NCBI GenBank assembly: GCA_016743945.1
Contig: JADGFI010000047.1
Location: forward strand, 1-37,435
Direction: 5' to 3'
Length of the DNA stretch: 37,435 nt
Source: Desulfobacteraceae bacterium
Lineage (GTDB): Bacteria; Desulfobacterota; Desulfobacteria; Desulfobacterales; Desulfobacteraceae
The notes beneath the pieces were generated by a model, which was not told the origin of the DNA, ran no database searches, and saw nothing but the letters and a program-made list of their open reading frames with translations. Positions 7,185 to 14,932 of this stretch are shown one piece after another (the first letter of the stretch is position 1; the number at the start of each line of letters is the position of its first letter). The position numbers and the translations under genes were made by a program.

Positions 7185-8921
7185 TCAGACCTTTATTTTA
7201 AGACAGATAAAATCCAGACCATGGAATTGGTAATGGCGGATTTCATCTGCCAGGCTGCCTAATATTTTAAAAGACAATTGATTCATGGGCACCTGTTTGG
7301 AAAGTTTGGCAGCATCAATGATCACTTCAATATTATCGTCCATGGCGGAAACAGCCATGTCCATTTCCAATTGATCATCAATCACGCGCAATTCAATGCG
7401 AAATTTTGCAATAGGATTATTGTCCGAATCCTGCCGCATTTGGGTCAAGCCCAATATGATCTCTTCCACTGCAAGTTGAATACATCCTTGGGTCTGAGTA
7501 TTCCATTTATTTTTTTGTACAAACTCCATGATAAATTTATTAATAACTGGCAGCTCTTTGATTGAAAAGCGTGTTTTCAACACGGCCTTCCGCCCATGGC
7601 CCAAATTTAAAACTCCTACTAAAAGGAGTGTTATAATGGTTCCTATGGTCATGCCATTGTTTACGATCGGTGCCAGCCATCCGGGAATACTGTCATAAAA
7701 AATTGCCTTTTGCTGAAAACCGACCCCCAGCCAGAACCCCATACCGATGATCATCCCCTTCTCAAAGCTTAGGCCTTCACTGACCACCATCCGGACACCG
7801 TGTATAAACAGTAATAAAATCAAGACCAACAAATAACTTCCCACCACAGGCTTTGGAACGGATAAAATAACAGCGGTTATTTTTGGGAAAAATGCCAGCA
7901 GGGTCATTATTACCCCACAAAGAATCCCCACCCGTCTGGCGGCAACTCCTGTCATCTCCACCACGGAAAGACTATTGGAATAGGTGGTATTGGGTAAGGT
8001 TCCCAGGATTCCAGACACAAGGTTACCCAGGCCATCGGCATAGAGAGCTCCCTGTACGGTACGGTAATCAACAGGTTTTGAGTTTCTATTGGAAATTTGT
8101 TGTATGGCGATGGCATCTCCATAGGTTTCTATGGCACCCACAATGGTGACAATAATAAAGGCGGGAAATAAAAGCCAGAACTGCTGGTTGAAGGAAAAAT
8201 CAAACCCGGCCCACTCTAGTTCAGGGAACCCGACCCAGGCCGCTTCTTTTACAAGGGATAAATTCAGATCTCCCAACAAAAAGCTTGTAAATGAACCCAA
8301 TACGATTCCTATTATGGGGGCCCAGAGGCGTAGGCTTCTATTTCCAAAAAAAGACAACACCAGCATGGTTGCCAGGGTTATAAAAGCAACCAGGGGTGCC
8401 TCATAGACCTTATCTCCTGGAATTTGGGCGGGAAAATGCGCAAAGACGATGGGCATGACAGTCACGGCGATAAGCATGATGGTCGTGCCGCCCACAAGGG
8501 GGGTAACCAAACGCCGGAGCAATCCCAGATGATTGGCAAATACAAACTGAATGAGGGATGAGGCAACAATCAATGTCATCAACAATGACATACCCCCGGA
8601 TTCAAGTGCGGATATTCCAACGGCAATGAAGGCCCCGGAAGTTCCCATCAACAGAATATGACCCGCACCAAACCGCCATACTTTTTTGGCTTGGAGAATG
8701 GTGGTGACCCCACTGATGATCAAGGCATAGAAAATAACAATTGTTTCCATATGTTCCGGCATACCCGCACCGCGTAACACAATGACCGGTGTTAAAACAA
8801 TTCCGGCAACACAGAGTAGAACTGTCTGTAATGCCAGCAGAGACGATAATCCCCAAGGGGGATGTTCTTCAACATCAAATCGGAGGTGTTTATTGTCTAT
8901 ACTTTTATTCGGTGATGACAT
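7185..8921 (-). CDS. NCS2 (xanthine/uracil-type) permease with C-terminal GHKL-like domain
   Basis: 578 residues from the ATG at 8921, with AAAGGACGG about 10 bases upstream; a TTG at 8945 is also in frame. Residues ~20-440 form a nucleobase permease of the NAT/NCS2 family with about 13-14 hydrophobic spans. The signature regions are IETYGDAIAI and NTTYSNSLSVVEMTGVAARRVG. Residues ~447-578 are soluble and resemble an RsbW-like GHKL ATPase domain (QLAVEEIILGLTQMR). The N-box Asn and the DxGxG motif of active GHKL enzymes are not seen, so ATP binding is doubtful. Substrate is probably a purine, pyrimidine or similar ring compound. Convergent with the M24 gene, 50 bases apart. Confidence 0.88.
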   Translation of the reverse strand: MSSPNKSIDNKHLRFDVEEHPPWGLSSLLALQTVLLCVAGIVLTPVIVLRGAGMPEHMETIVIFYALIISGVTTILQAKKVWRFGAGHILLMGTSGAFIAVGISALESGGMSLLMTLIVASSLIQFVFANHLGLLRRLVTPLVGGTTIMLIAVTVMPIVFAHFPAQIPGDKVYEAPLVAFITLATMLVLSFFGNRSLRLWAPIIGIVLGSFTSFLLGDLNLSLVKEAAWVGFPELEWAGFDFSFNQQFWLLFPAFIIVTIVGAIETYGDAIAIQQISNRNSKPVDYRTVQGALYADGLGNLVSGILGTLPNTTYSNSLSVVEMTGVAARRVGILCGVIMTLLAFFPKITAVILSVPKPVVGSYLLVLILLLFIHGVRMVVSEGLSFEKGMIIGMGFWLGVGFQQKAIFYDSIPGWLAPIVNNGMTIGTIITLLLVGVLNLGHGRKAVLKTRFSIKELPVINKFIMEFVQKNKWNTQTQGCIQLAVEEIILGLTQMRQDSDNNPIAKFRIELRVIDDQLEMDMAVSAMDDNIEVIIDAAKLSKQVPMNQLSFKILGSLADEIRHYQFHGLDFICLKIKV

Positions 8922-9296
8922 AAAAAATAATCCGTCCTTTATCAAGGTTCATAAAAAGAGCTAAAACAACAGACACGGGCAGCTATGCCCGTGTCTGTTG
9001 TGGTTCAGCTACTTTTATCACTTTTGAAATAAAAAGTAACGGCCTGTCTTACGTTATAACTGTGCATGGGCAGGGCGTTAAAAATAACTATGATCTTGAA
9101 CCAGGAGATCAAAATATTAGGATTATATTTCCATCCTTCATACACCACTCTTGGATTCAGGATAACGGAATATTTTTCATTGCTTTCCATTTTTTCAAAT
9201 TATATACATGGGGTAATTCAGGATACAGCATTGGATGGAAAACAGTTTTCCTCCTGACATCGGCTTTGGTAAAAAACAGATTAACTGCGAAAAAAA
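8922..9296. other. Intergenic region between permease and cupin genes
   Basis: About 375 bases between divergent genes. Apart from the 16-bp hairpin, no coding region convinced me; the short open frames have no ribosome site and no family character. Promoters for both neighbours must lie here, but no good -35/-10 pair was seen. Confidence 0.5.
8966..9001. repeat. Perfect 16-bp hairpin upstream of the permease
   Basis: The arms 8966-8981 and 8986-9001 are exact inverted copies with a 4-base loop (gcta). Read on the minus strand it is followed by TTTT and then CTTTTT, ending about 45 bases before the permease start codon. It could be an attenuator or a barrier to transcription entering from the right. 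There is no T tract on the plus side. Confidence 0.6.
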
Positions 9297-9611
9297 ATGA
9301 ATAATATTCTTTCTTCACTCCCCGATAACATAGACACAGAGATCTTTGAGGATCTGGTTCACAGTGACCATATTCGGATAGAAAAAATTTTATCAAAGGG
9401 CCACAGTTCACCTGACATCGGCTGGTATGACCAGGATGAGAATGAGTGGGTATTGGTATTAAAAGGATCCGGGGTGGTGGTTTTTGATGACGGAAACAAG
9501 GTAACACTCGAAAAGGGCGATTATCTCAGTATTCCGGCCCACAAAAAACATAAGGTTTCCTGGACAGACCCCAATACGGTTACTGTATGGCTGGCCGTAT
9601 TTTATAAATAG
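9297..9611 (+). CDS. Small single-domain cupin protein
   Basis: 104 residues, one cupin beta barrel. Motif 1 is reduced to DENEWVLVLKGSGVVVF, keeping the Glu and the Gly but not the HxH pair. Motif 2 is GDYLSIPAHKKHKVSWT, keeping the His. It may therefore bind a metal weakly or through an altered ligand set. The function of such stand-alone cupins cannot be told from sequence. The ribosome site is poor (only A-rich sequence before the ATG). It is convergent with the crotonase-fold gene. Confidence 0.8.
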   Translation: MNNILSSLPDNIDTEIFEDLVHSDHIRIEKILSKGHSSPDIGWYDQDENEWVLVLKGSGVVVFDDGNKVTLEKGDYLSIPAHKKHKVSWTDPNTVTVWLAVFYK

Positions 9612-9655
9612 GCGAGACACACCATTTCATATCCGCGTTCAAGTAGTATATATGG

Positions 9656-10438
9656 CTATTTTTCCTGCCAGACCGGGTTCCGTTTTTCAAAAAAAGCGGT
9701 GACGCCTTCCTTTGCGTCGGCCGTGGTGCAAAGCCTTGCAAAGGCTTCATTCATATAATCAAATTGCGCCGTATAATTCATGTCTTCGGAAGCGTAAAAA
9801 GCGGTTTTGGCTATCTGGACGGCAATGGGGCTTTTTTGGGCCAGTCCTTCTGCCCAGGCAAGGGCCTGGGATTCCAGCTCGTCTTTGGGAACAATTTTAT
9901 TGATCAGTCCCAGGGCCAGGGCTTCGGGGGCCTTGATCAGGTCGCCGTAAAGCAACAGCTCCAACGCTTTTTTCCGGCCCACGCAACGGGCAACGGGAAT
10001 GACAGGGCCCACACAATTTAACCCCACATTGATGGCGGTCAGTCCCATGCGGGAGGTGTCTGCGGCAATGACCAGGTCGCAGGCGGCAATCAGGCCCATG
10101 CCGTTGGCAGCGGCAAATCCGTTGAGTTGTCCGATAACAGGGGTTTTCAGCTTTGAAATGTGCACAAGTGGCCGTTCCATTTTGCCGATCCATTCCCGGT
10201 ATTCAATGGCGGTTTTTCCGGCCAGTTCGTTGACATCAATGCCGGCACAAAAAGCACGGCCAGCTCCCTTTAAAAGAATGACCCGAACCTTGGGGTCGGC
10301 ATCCAGTTCCCCAAGGGCTTGGTCTAACTCGGCTGCCATCTGGCTGTTAAAGGTGTTCAAACTTTCCGGACGGTTCAGGGTCAGGATTCCCACATGGTTG
10401 TCACTTGTTTCAACGATCAGGGTTTCAAATTTTCTCAT
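9656..10438 (-). CDS. Enoyl-CoA hydratase/isomerase (crotonase) family protein
   Basis: 260 residues, full length for a crotonase. The CoA-binding and oxyanion-hole regions are present: GRAFCAGIDVNEL (about 60-72) and QLNGFAAANGMGLIAACDL (about 104-122). The two catalytic glutamates of enoyl-CoA hydratases, expected in the segments GMGLIAA and TSRMGLTAINVG, are replaced by Gly and Ala. It is therefore probably not a hydratase; isomerase, thioesterase-like or other CoA-ester chemistry is possible. It starts with an ideal ribosome site (AAAGGAGG, 5 bases before ATG). It is divergent from the kinase-like gene and stands alone, with no beta-oxidation neighbours. Confidence 0.85.
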   Translation of the reverse strand: MRKFETLIVETSDNHVGILTLNRPESLNTFNSQMAAELDQALGELDADPKVRVILLKGAGRAFCAGIDVNELAGKTAIEYREWIGKMERPLVHISKLKTPVIGQLNGFAAANGMGLIAACDLVIAADTSRMGLTAINVGLNCVGPVIPVARCVGRKKALELLLYGDLIKAPEALALGLINKIVPKDELESQALAWAEGLAQKSPIAVQIAKTAFYASEDMNYTAQFDYMNEAFARLCTTADAKEGVTAFFEKRNPVWQEK

Positions 10439-10515
10439 GATACCTCCTTTTATTGGGGTTCACCTTCAATGATTTTATACTGCGGCCCCTTATTTTATGT
10501 CAAGATGAATAAAAT

Positions 10516-10544
10516 TTGACTTAATATTGAATTTTATTTATTAT
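10516..10544 (+). promoter_or_regulatory. Sigma70-type promoter for the kinase-like gene
   Basis: TTGACT at 10516-10521, a 17-base spacer and TATTAT at 10539-10544, about 50 bases before the start codon. An inverted repeat (10508-10516 with 10530-10538, 9-bp arms) overlaps its -35 and spacer and may be an operator shared with the divergent crotonase gene. Confidence 0.6.
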
Positions 10545-10595
10545 ATGAATATCATTTATTTATCCTTATGATCCTAAAAAAAAAAGGAGAATATC

Positions 10596-11261
10596 ATGAA
10601 TCGGTCCATTCATAAAATAATTGATGAACAAATCAAACGGTGGGAATTGGGTAACATACAAACAATCCCTTTGGCTCAAACCACGAATGTGATCACCATT
10701 TCAAGGGAATCTGGCAGTCGGGGCCAGGAAGTGGCGCAAAAACTTTCGGATCAAACAGGATTTGACCTGTTTCACCATGAAATTTTAGAAGCCATGATCG
10801 AGACGTCCAAAAACAGCAAAGCCCTTTTGGAAACCCTGGATGAAAGGGGGATGAATATTGTGGATGATATTGTGGCTTCCCTGGTTCATGAGCATCACCT
10901 CTGGCCCGATGATTATTCAAAGCTGCTCTTAAAAATTTTAAATACCATTGGGAAACACGGCAATGCTATCATCCTGGGCAGGGGGGGAAATTGTGCCCTT
11001 AAAAAATGTAATACCTTAAGGGTCAGAATTGTGGCACCGGATCTTTTGAGGCGGAAACATATTCAAAAAACCCGGAATCTTTCCCCGGATGATGCCCAGA
11101 AAGTTATGATCAGCACAGATGCCAACAGAAGCGCCTTTGTAAAAAGATATTTCAACAGCGACGCCAATGACCCTGCCAACTATGACCTGATGCTCAATAC
11201 CGGTACCCTTTCAGTGGACAAGGCCGTTCAGGTCATTCAATGCGCCATCGGTTCAGTCTAA
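10596..11261 (+). CDS. Cytidylate kinase-like family protein
   Basis: 221 residues, belonging to the cytidylate kinase-like family rather than the true Cmk. An N-terminal tail of about 30 residues precedes the altered P-loop region VITISRESGSRGQEVAQKLS (31-50). The Cmk-like DLFHHEILEAM and AIILGRGGNCAL segments follow, and then an Arg-rich lid (RVRIVAPDLLRRKHIQKTRNLS). It ends YDLMLNTGTLSVDKAVQVIQ, as in nucleotide kinases. The substrate is not known; such proteins in Desulfobacterota are usually unlinked to cytidine metabolism. AAGGAG lies 8 bases before the ATG. Convergent with dbpA. Confidence 0.87.
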   Translation: MNRSIHKIIDEQIKRWELGNIQTIPLAQTTNVITISRESGSRGQEVAQKLSDQTGFDLFHHEILEAMIETSKNSKALLETLDERGMNIVDDIVASLVHEHHLWPDDYSKLLLKILNTIGKHGNAIILGRGGNCALKKCNTLRVRIVAPDLLRRKHIQKTRNLSPDDAQKVMISTDANRSAFVKRYFNSDANDPANYDLMLNTGTLSVDKAVQVIQCAIGSV

Positions 11262-11300
11262 TAAGTATTTTCCTGATTGACAGAGACCTTTGCGTTTTTT

Positions 11301-12677
11301 TTATTCATGCCGGTGGATAATAAAGTGCCGCCCCTTGATTTTTTTTGTGGAGAGGGCTTCTTGAGCCTTGTCGGCCACACAACGTTCAATGGCCACATAG
11401 GAATAAAATTCAAAGCAATTGATTTTTCCCACACAGCTTCCGGCAATTTTACCCTCCTTGGTAAGCGCCCCGAGAATATCTCCGGGCCGAAGTTTGCTCT
11501 TTCGCCCCCCGTTGATGGAGAGGGTCACCATGGGAGGCAGAACGCTCCCGTTGGTTGAGGGCTCAAGCGCCTTAACATCGGACACCTCAAAACAAGCACC
11601 CATCATGTGGTTGATCTCTTTTAACCTGAAACCCTCCTTGGGTGTCATGAGGGAAAAGGCCATCCCCTCTTTTCCGGCCCGGCCGGTTCGGCCGATGCGG
11701 TGGACATAGACCTCGGATTCAAAGGGGAGATCAAAGTTGATCACTGCGCTGAGCCCTGAGATATCAAGGCCCCTGGCCGCCACGTCCGTGGCCGTTAAAA
11801 TAGGGGTGCTGCCGTTGGAAAATCGTACCAGCACTTCGGTTCGATCTTTTTGCTCAAGGTCACCGTGGATGGCCAGAGCAGAAAACCCCTTTTCCCCAAG
11901 AAAGGTCGAAAGAGACCTGCACTGGCGCTTGGTATTGCAGAAAATAAGTGCTGATGCGGGTTTAACCGTGCCCAGGATCTGGGCCACAACCTCGGCCTTG
12001 GTTTCCCAGTCAGATTCGTAAAAATATTGGCGAATAACATTTTCTTCGTGGTCTATATCCACCACCACCTGCTGGGCATTTTTTTGAAACCGGGTGCTCA
12101 GTTCAAGGATCGACTCTGGAAAGGTAGCAGAAAAAAGAAGGGTCTGGCGGCGCTTGGGCACATAGCCCAGGATCGCATCAATGCTGTCGGCAAAGCCAAT
12201 GTCCAGCATTCGGTCCGCCTCATCCAGAACAAGGGTGGTGACATTATCCAGGTTCATGGTTCCCCGGTTCAAATGCTGCTCGATGCGCCCGGGAGTCCCC
12301 ACCACAATATGGGCCTGGTGCTCCAGGGAGATCTGCTGGGGCAGGAAGGGCATTCCGCCGCAAATGGTCACAATCTTGATGTTGTGCTTGAATCGGGCGA
12401 TACGCCGCAGCTCGCCTGCCACCTGGTCAGCCAGTTCCCGGGTCGGACACATCACCAGGGTCTGGACCCTGAAGCGTTTCACATCCAGGTTGTGTAGCAA
12501 GCCGATACCAAAGGCCGCTGTCTTCCCGCTCCCGGTTTTGGCCTGGGCCAGCAGGTCCTCCCCACCAAGCACATGGGGCAAACTTTCTGCCTGGACCGGC
12601 GTCATCTCTTGGTACCCCATGGTATTAAGGTTCTTGATCATCGATTTGGTTAATGGCAAGGTTGTAAAAGCGCTCAT
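11301..12677 (-). CDS. dbpA: DEAD-box ATP-dependent RNA helicase DbpA
   Basis: 458 residues, the length of E. coli DbpA (457). It has all DEAD-box motifs: Q-motif (MTPVQAESLP), Walker A AQAKTGSGKTAA, PTRELADQ, TPGRIEQH, VLDEADRML, FSATFP, RGLDISGLSAVINFDLP and HRIGRTGRAG. The last ~75 residues (NGGRKSKLRPGDILGALTKEG, GKINCFEFYSYVAIE) form the DbpA RNA-binding domain, which targets hairpin 92 of 23S rRNA. It acts in 50S ribosome assembly. No ribosome site better than GGAAACC-type sequence is visible before the ATG. Confidence 0.95.
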   Translation of the reverse strand: MSAFTTLPLTKSMIKNLNTMGYQEMTPVQAESLPHVLGGEDLLAQAKTGSGKTAAFGIGLLHNLDVKRFRVQTLVMCPTRELADQVAGELRRIARFKHNIKIVTICGGMPFLPQQISLEHQAHIVVGTPGRIEQHLNRGTMNLDNVTTLVLDEADRMLDIGFADSIDAILGYVPKRRQTLLFSATFPESILELSTRFQKNAQQVVVDIDHEENVIRQYFYESDWETKAEVVAQILGTVKPASALIFCNTKRQCRSLSTFLGEKGFSALAIHGDLEQKDRTEVLVRFSNGSTPILTATDVAARGLDISGLSAVINFDLPFESEVYVHRIGRTGRAGKEGMAFSLMTPKEGFRLKEINHMMGACFEVSDVKALEPSTNGSVLPPMVTLSINGGRKSKLRPGDILGALTKEGKIAGSCVGKINCFEFYSYVAIERCVADKAQEALSTKKIKGRHFIIHRHE

Positions 12678-13125
12678 GGAAACCTACTTTTTTATTAAAT
12701 AAAGACCCCTCAAGGTCCTTTGTTGTTTTATTGCACCCTTTTTTATCATATGTATTGGTGCCTGGTCCACAATCATACCAGGCAAATCATATATTCACAA
12801 TAAAAGCCGCAATTTGCCGGATTATTCCAGGCTGATTGTCCGTAGATTTTGAATTTATTTTATTCGTATGAATCAAGAAAAAGCAGCTGAGGATACCTTC
12901 GAGCACATTGAGAATTCTACTTGACACTGGCAAACCTCAAGATTAAAATAATCTTAAGGTCTAATGTAAAATTAGGCGCGTTCACATTTCCCCTGTATCA
13001 GGATAGATGCTCAATATAAAACCTTGATTGAATTCTTGCGAAATCGGAACACCGCCCATGCTGACGGGTAAGGGTTTAACTTTCTCTAAAAAAAAAGCAA
13101 AAATATTTGATAAAGGAGGACAACC
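12678..13125. other. Long intergenic region upstream of dbpA
   Basis: About 450 bases without a gene. It contains a hairpin with perfect 8-bp arms (12759-12766 and 12777-12784) in the dbpA leader region and a plus-strand promoter at 12921-12949. No RNA gene or conserved riboswitch pattern was recognised. Confidence 0.5.
12921..12949 (+). promoter_or_regulatory. Sigma70-type promoter
   Basis: TTGACA at 12921-12926, a 17-base spacer and TAAAAT at 12944-12949. It points toward the stress-protein remnant at 13126 and leaves a leader of about 170 bases. Confidence 0.65.
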
Positions 13126-13280
13126 ATGAGAGTCCATCTACGCTTTGGGAAAAATTGATGGTGGGCTCCACCACAGATCGGGTTATTCGTTACGCCCCCT
13201 GTCCTGTGCTGGCGGTTCGACAGATGGAGGGAGGGGGAACAGATCGGGGTTCCGAAAAGGCCAAATCATCATGGGTTTGA
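13126..13280 (+). pseudogene. Universal stress protein (UspA) remnant
   Basis: A strong ribosome site (AAAGGAGG) precedes an ATG at 13126 that opens a frame of only 10 codons, ending TGA at 13158. An overlapping frame from the ATG at 13158 reads VGSTTDRVIRYAPCPVLAVRQ. This is the well-known C-terminal signature of UspA proteins, where the GS...R...CPVL segment binds ATP phosphate. About 100 residues of the normal domain are missing between the start site and this tail, and the tail is out of frame with the start. This looks like an internal deletion of a usp gene that still has a promoter and ribosome site. Confidence 0.7.
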
Positions 13281-13423
13281 ACTGCTTTGCTGCCCTGACA
13301 GGATCCTGTTATTCCAGGCGAGGGGATAAAGAGACTTTATGAATCCGCAAAATATGCTACACTCTATCAGGTTTATAAAGTGCCATCAGGGGTGAAATTG
13401 ATATCATGGAGAGGCAGGCGATT

Positions 13424-13648
13424 ATGGCTATTTTTGGAAAGAATGGATTTGTATGGAAACAGGAGGTTGCATTTGCCAAGAAACTTCTTGTCTGGCAATA
13501 TGAAAAATCCGGTACCGCTTTACCCAATGAAACGGCAATATCGGCTCATGCCCAAAAAATTGTGGAGGATGCCCATATGATTGCCAAAAAAAGCGGCACC
13601 ACGGTACTGGAAATTTTGAAAAATAAGGCGAAGGATATAAAAAAATAA
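13424..13648 (+). CDS. Small conserved-looking helical protein, function unknown
   Basis: 74 residues from the ATG at 13424 (start MAIFGKNGFVWKQEVAFAKK). An in-frame ATG at 13406 would add MERQAI. It is charged and almost entirely helical (EVAFAKKLLVWQYEK, HAQKIVEDAHMIAKKSG, VLEILKNKAKDIKK), with no membrane segment. The pattern resembles small hypothetical proteins I associate with sulfate reducers, but I cannot name a function. The stop is 16 bases before the flavoprotein gene, so the two are probably co-transcribed. It lies downstream of the stress-protein remnant. Confidence 0.65.
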   Translation: MAIFGKNGFVWKQEVAFAKKLLVWQYEKSGTALPNETAISAHAQKIVEDAHMIAKKSGTTVLEILKNKAKDIKK

Positions 13649-13664
13649 TTGAGGAGACGTTTGA

Positions 13665-14315
13665 ATGACCATTGAAATACTGGGTATTTCAGGCAGTCCC
13701 ATAAAAAACAGCAATACGGACCGCCTTGTTAAAGCAATATTGGATACGGCCGGTGTTGAGTCGGAATTTATAAAGCTGAGCAAGATGAATGTTCGCCCCT
13801 GTCTTGCCTGTAAAAAATGTGTTCCGGATAATATATGTAAACAGACGGATGATTTTCCGGGTCTTGCAGAAAAAATCAAGTCGGCAAAGGCAATCGTCAT
13901 TGGAGCGTATACGCCCTATGGTCAGATAGACGGGTTTACAAAAGCGCTTTTGGAACGATTCTGGTCGTTGCGGCATGTGAACAATCTGCTTGAAGGAAAA
14001 TTGTGTGCAACCGTTCTTACCGGGCTGATGCCGGATGTGGTTGACAGTGTTAATCAGGCCATGGCCACTGAATTAAAGGAATATGAACGCATGGAACTTG
14101 TCGGGCAATTATCGATTCAGGGAAATCTTCCCTGTTTAAGCTGCGGCCAGGGAGATGACTGTCAGATGAGTGCCGTAACACTCATGTATGGAACTGCCAA
14201 CACATCGGATATTGGATATTCGAGAGTTGAGAGTCAGAAAGATGTATGGAATCAGGCAGCACAAATAGGTCAGCTGATGGGAAATCGGCTGCAAAAAAAG
14301 GAGATGATGAAATGA
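13665..14315 (+). CDS. Isf-like iron-sulfur flavoprotein (flavodoxin fold)
   Basis: 216 residues. The N-terminus ILGISGSPIKNSNTDRLV is the FMN-phosphate loop of NADPH-dependent FMN reductases and flavodoxin-like proteins. At about residues 46-58 is the compact cluster C-x2-C-x2-C-x5-C (CLACKKCVPDNIC), which in iron-sulfur flavoprotein (Isf) carries a 4Fe-4S cluster. Two later Cys (PCLSCGQGDDC) add further possible ligands or redox thiols. Likely role: electron transfer or reduction of oxidants or quinones in the cytoplasm; the partner is unknown. GGAG precedes the ATG. Its stop overlaps the start of the next gene (ATGA), so it is coupled to the ABM monooxygenase. Confidence 0.85.
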   Translation: MTIEILGISGSPIKNSNTDRLVKAILDTAGVESEFIKLSKMNVRPCLACKKCVPDNICKQTDDFPGLAEKIKSAKAIVIGAYTPYGQIDGFTKALLERFWSLRHVNNLLEGKLCATVLTGLMPDVVDSVNQAMATELKEYERMELVGQLSIQGNLPCLSCGQGDDCQMSAVTLMYGTANTSDIGYSRVESQKDVWNQAAQIGQLMGNRLQKKEMMK

Positions 14316-14617
14316 TAAATGTAATTGCGTCCATACAAATAAAAGAAGGACAGGTATCGAGATTTATAGAAATTTTTAAATTCAATATTCCAAAGGTTCT
14401 TGAAGAAAAGGGGTGTATTGAGTATGTGCCGACCGTTGACGTCGCGACAGGCATGCCCCCCCAGGAGTTGAATACCCATGTTGTTACCATCATCGAGAAG
14501 TGGAACAGCCTGGAGGATTTAATGGCACATCTGTCCGCCCCCCATATGCAGGTATATCGGGAAAAGACAAAGATGCTTGTTGAAAAAATGTCTGTCAAAG
14601 TACTGGAAGAAGTATAG
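14312..14617 (+). CDS. ABM-fold (antibiotic biosynthesis monooxygenase-like) protein
   Basis: 101 residues from the ATG at 14312, preceded by AAGGAG and overlapping the flavoprotein stop by 4 bases. The open frame runs upstream to 14246 but that part lies inside the flavoprotein gene. The ferredoxin-like ABM dimer fold is seen in MINVIASIQIKEGQVSRFIEIF, in GCIEYVPTVDVATG and in the typical end WNSLEDLMAHLSAPHMQVY. It resembles YgiN-type quinol monooxygenases, which need no cofactor. The pairing with an iron-sulfur flavoprotein suggests quinone or oxidant handling, by inference. Confidence 0.83.
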   Translation: MINVIASIQIKEGQVSRFIEIFKFNIPKVLEEKGCIEYVPTVDVATGMPPQELNTHVVTIIEKWNSLEDLMAHLSAPHMQVYREKTKMLVEKMSVKVLEEV

Positions 14618-14627
14618 TTAATATATT

Positions 14628-14846
14628 TTGAATATCCCCGTCAGCATCCATGTCAGCGGTAAAACTCTTCAGGAGATGCTTACGGCCTTCATGGGGGCCG
14701 GGGGAAAAGTGCTTGCATGTCCCATGTGTATGAAAAACGTTGGCGGTATGAAAAAAGCAGACCTTTTGGAAGGAGTGGTGGTCGGCGGATCAACTGTCAC
14801 CTGGCCGGCCCTTTTCGCAGAAAACACAACGGTGTTAAATTACTAG
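14628..14846 (+). pseudogene. Truncated DsrE-family protein
   Basis: 72 codons counting from a TTG at 14628, with no ribosome site. The frame encodes the C-terminal half of a DsrE-like sulfur-relay fold: AGGKVLACPMCMKNVGGMKKADLL holds the conserved CPxC region and the tail PALFAENTTVLNY is typical. The N-terminal 50-60 residues (first beta-alpha units) expected of the family are missing, and the gene before it ends only 10 bases upstream. Probably a remnant left by a deletion that joined it to the ABM gene. A short functional form cannot be excluded. Confidence 0.65.
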
Positions 14847-14932
14847 GGATGTCTTATCTATATAAAAGTGATGATGATAGATCCCCATGAAAATATAAAA
14901 ATTAAATTGAATACGGAAGGTCAAACCAAAAG

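Noticed and set aside
9062..9304. 80-codon open frame before the cupin gene
   Set aside because: No ribosome site, no family character, and two overlapping frames are equally open in this AT-rich stretch.
13126..13158. 10-codon ORF as a leader peptide
   Set aside because: Although its ribosome site is ideal, the overlapping UspA tail makes a deleted usp gene the simpler explanation.
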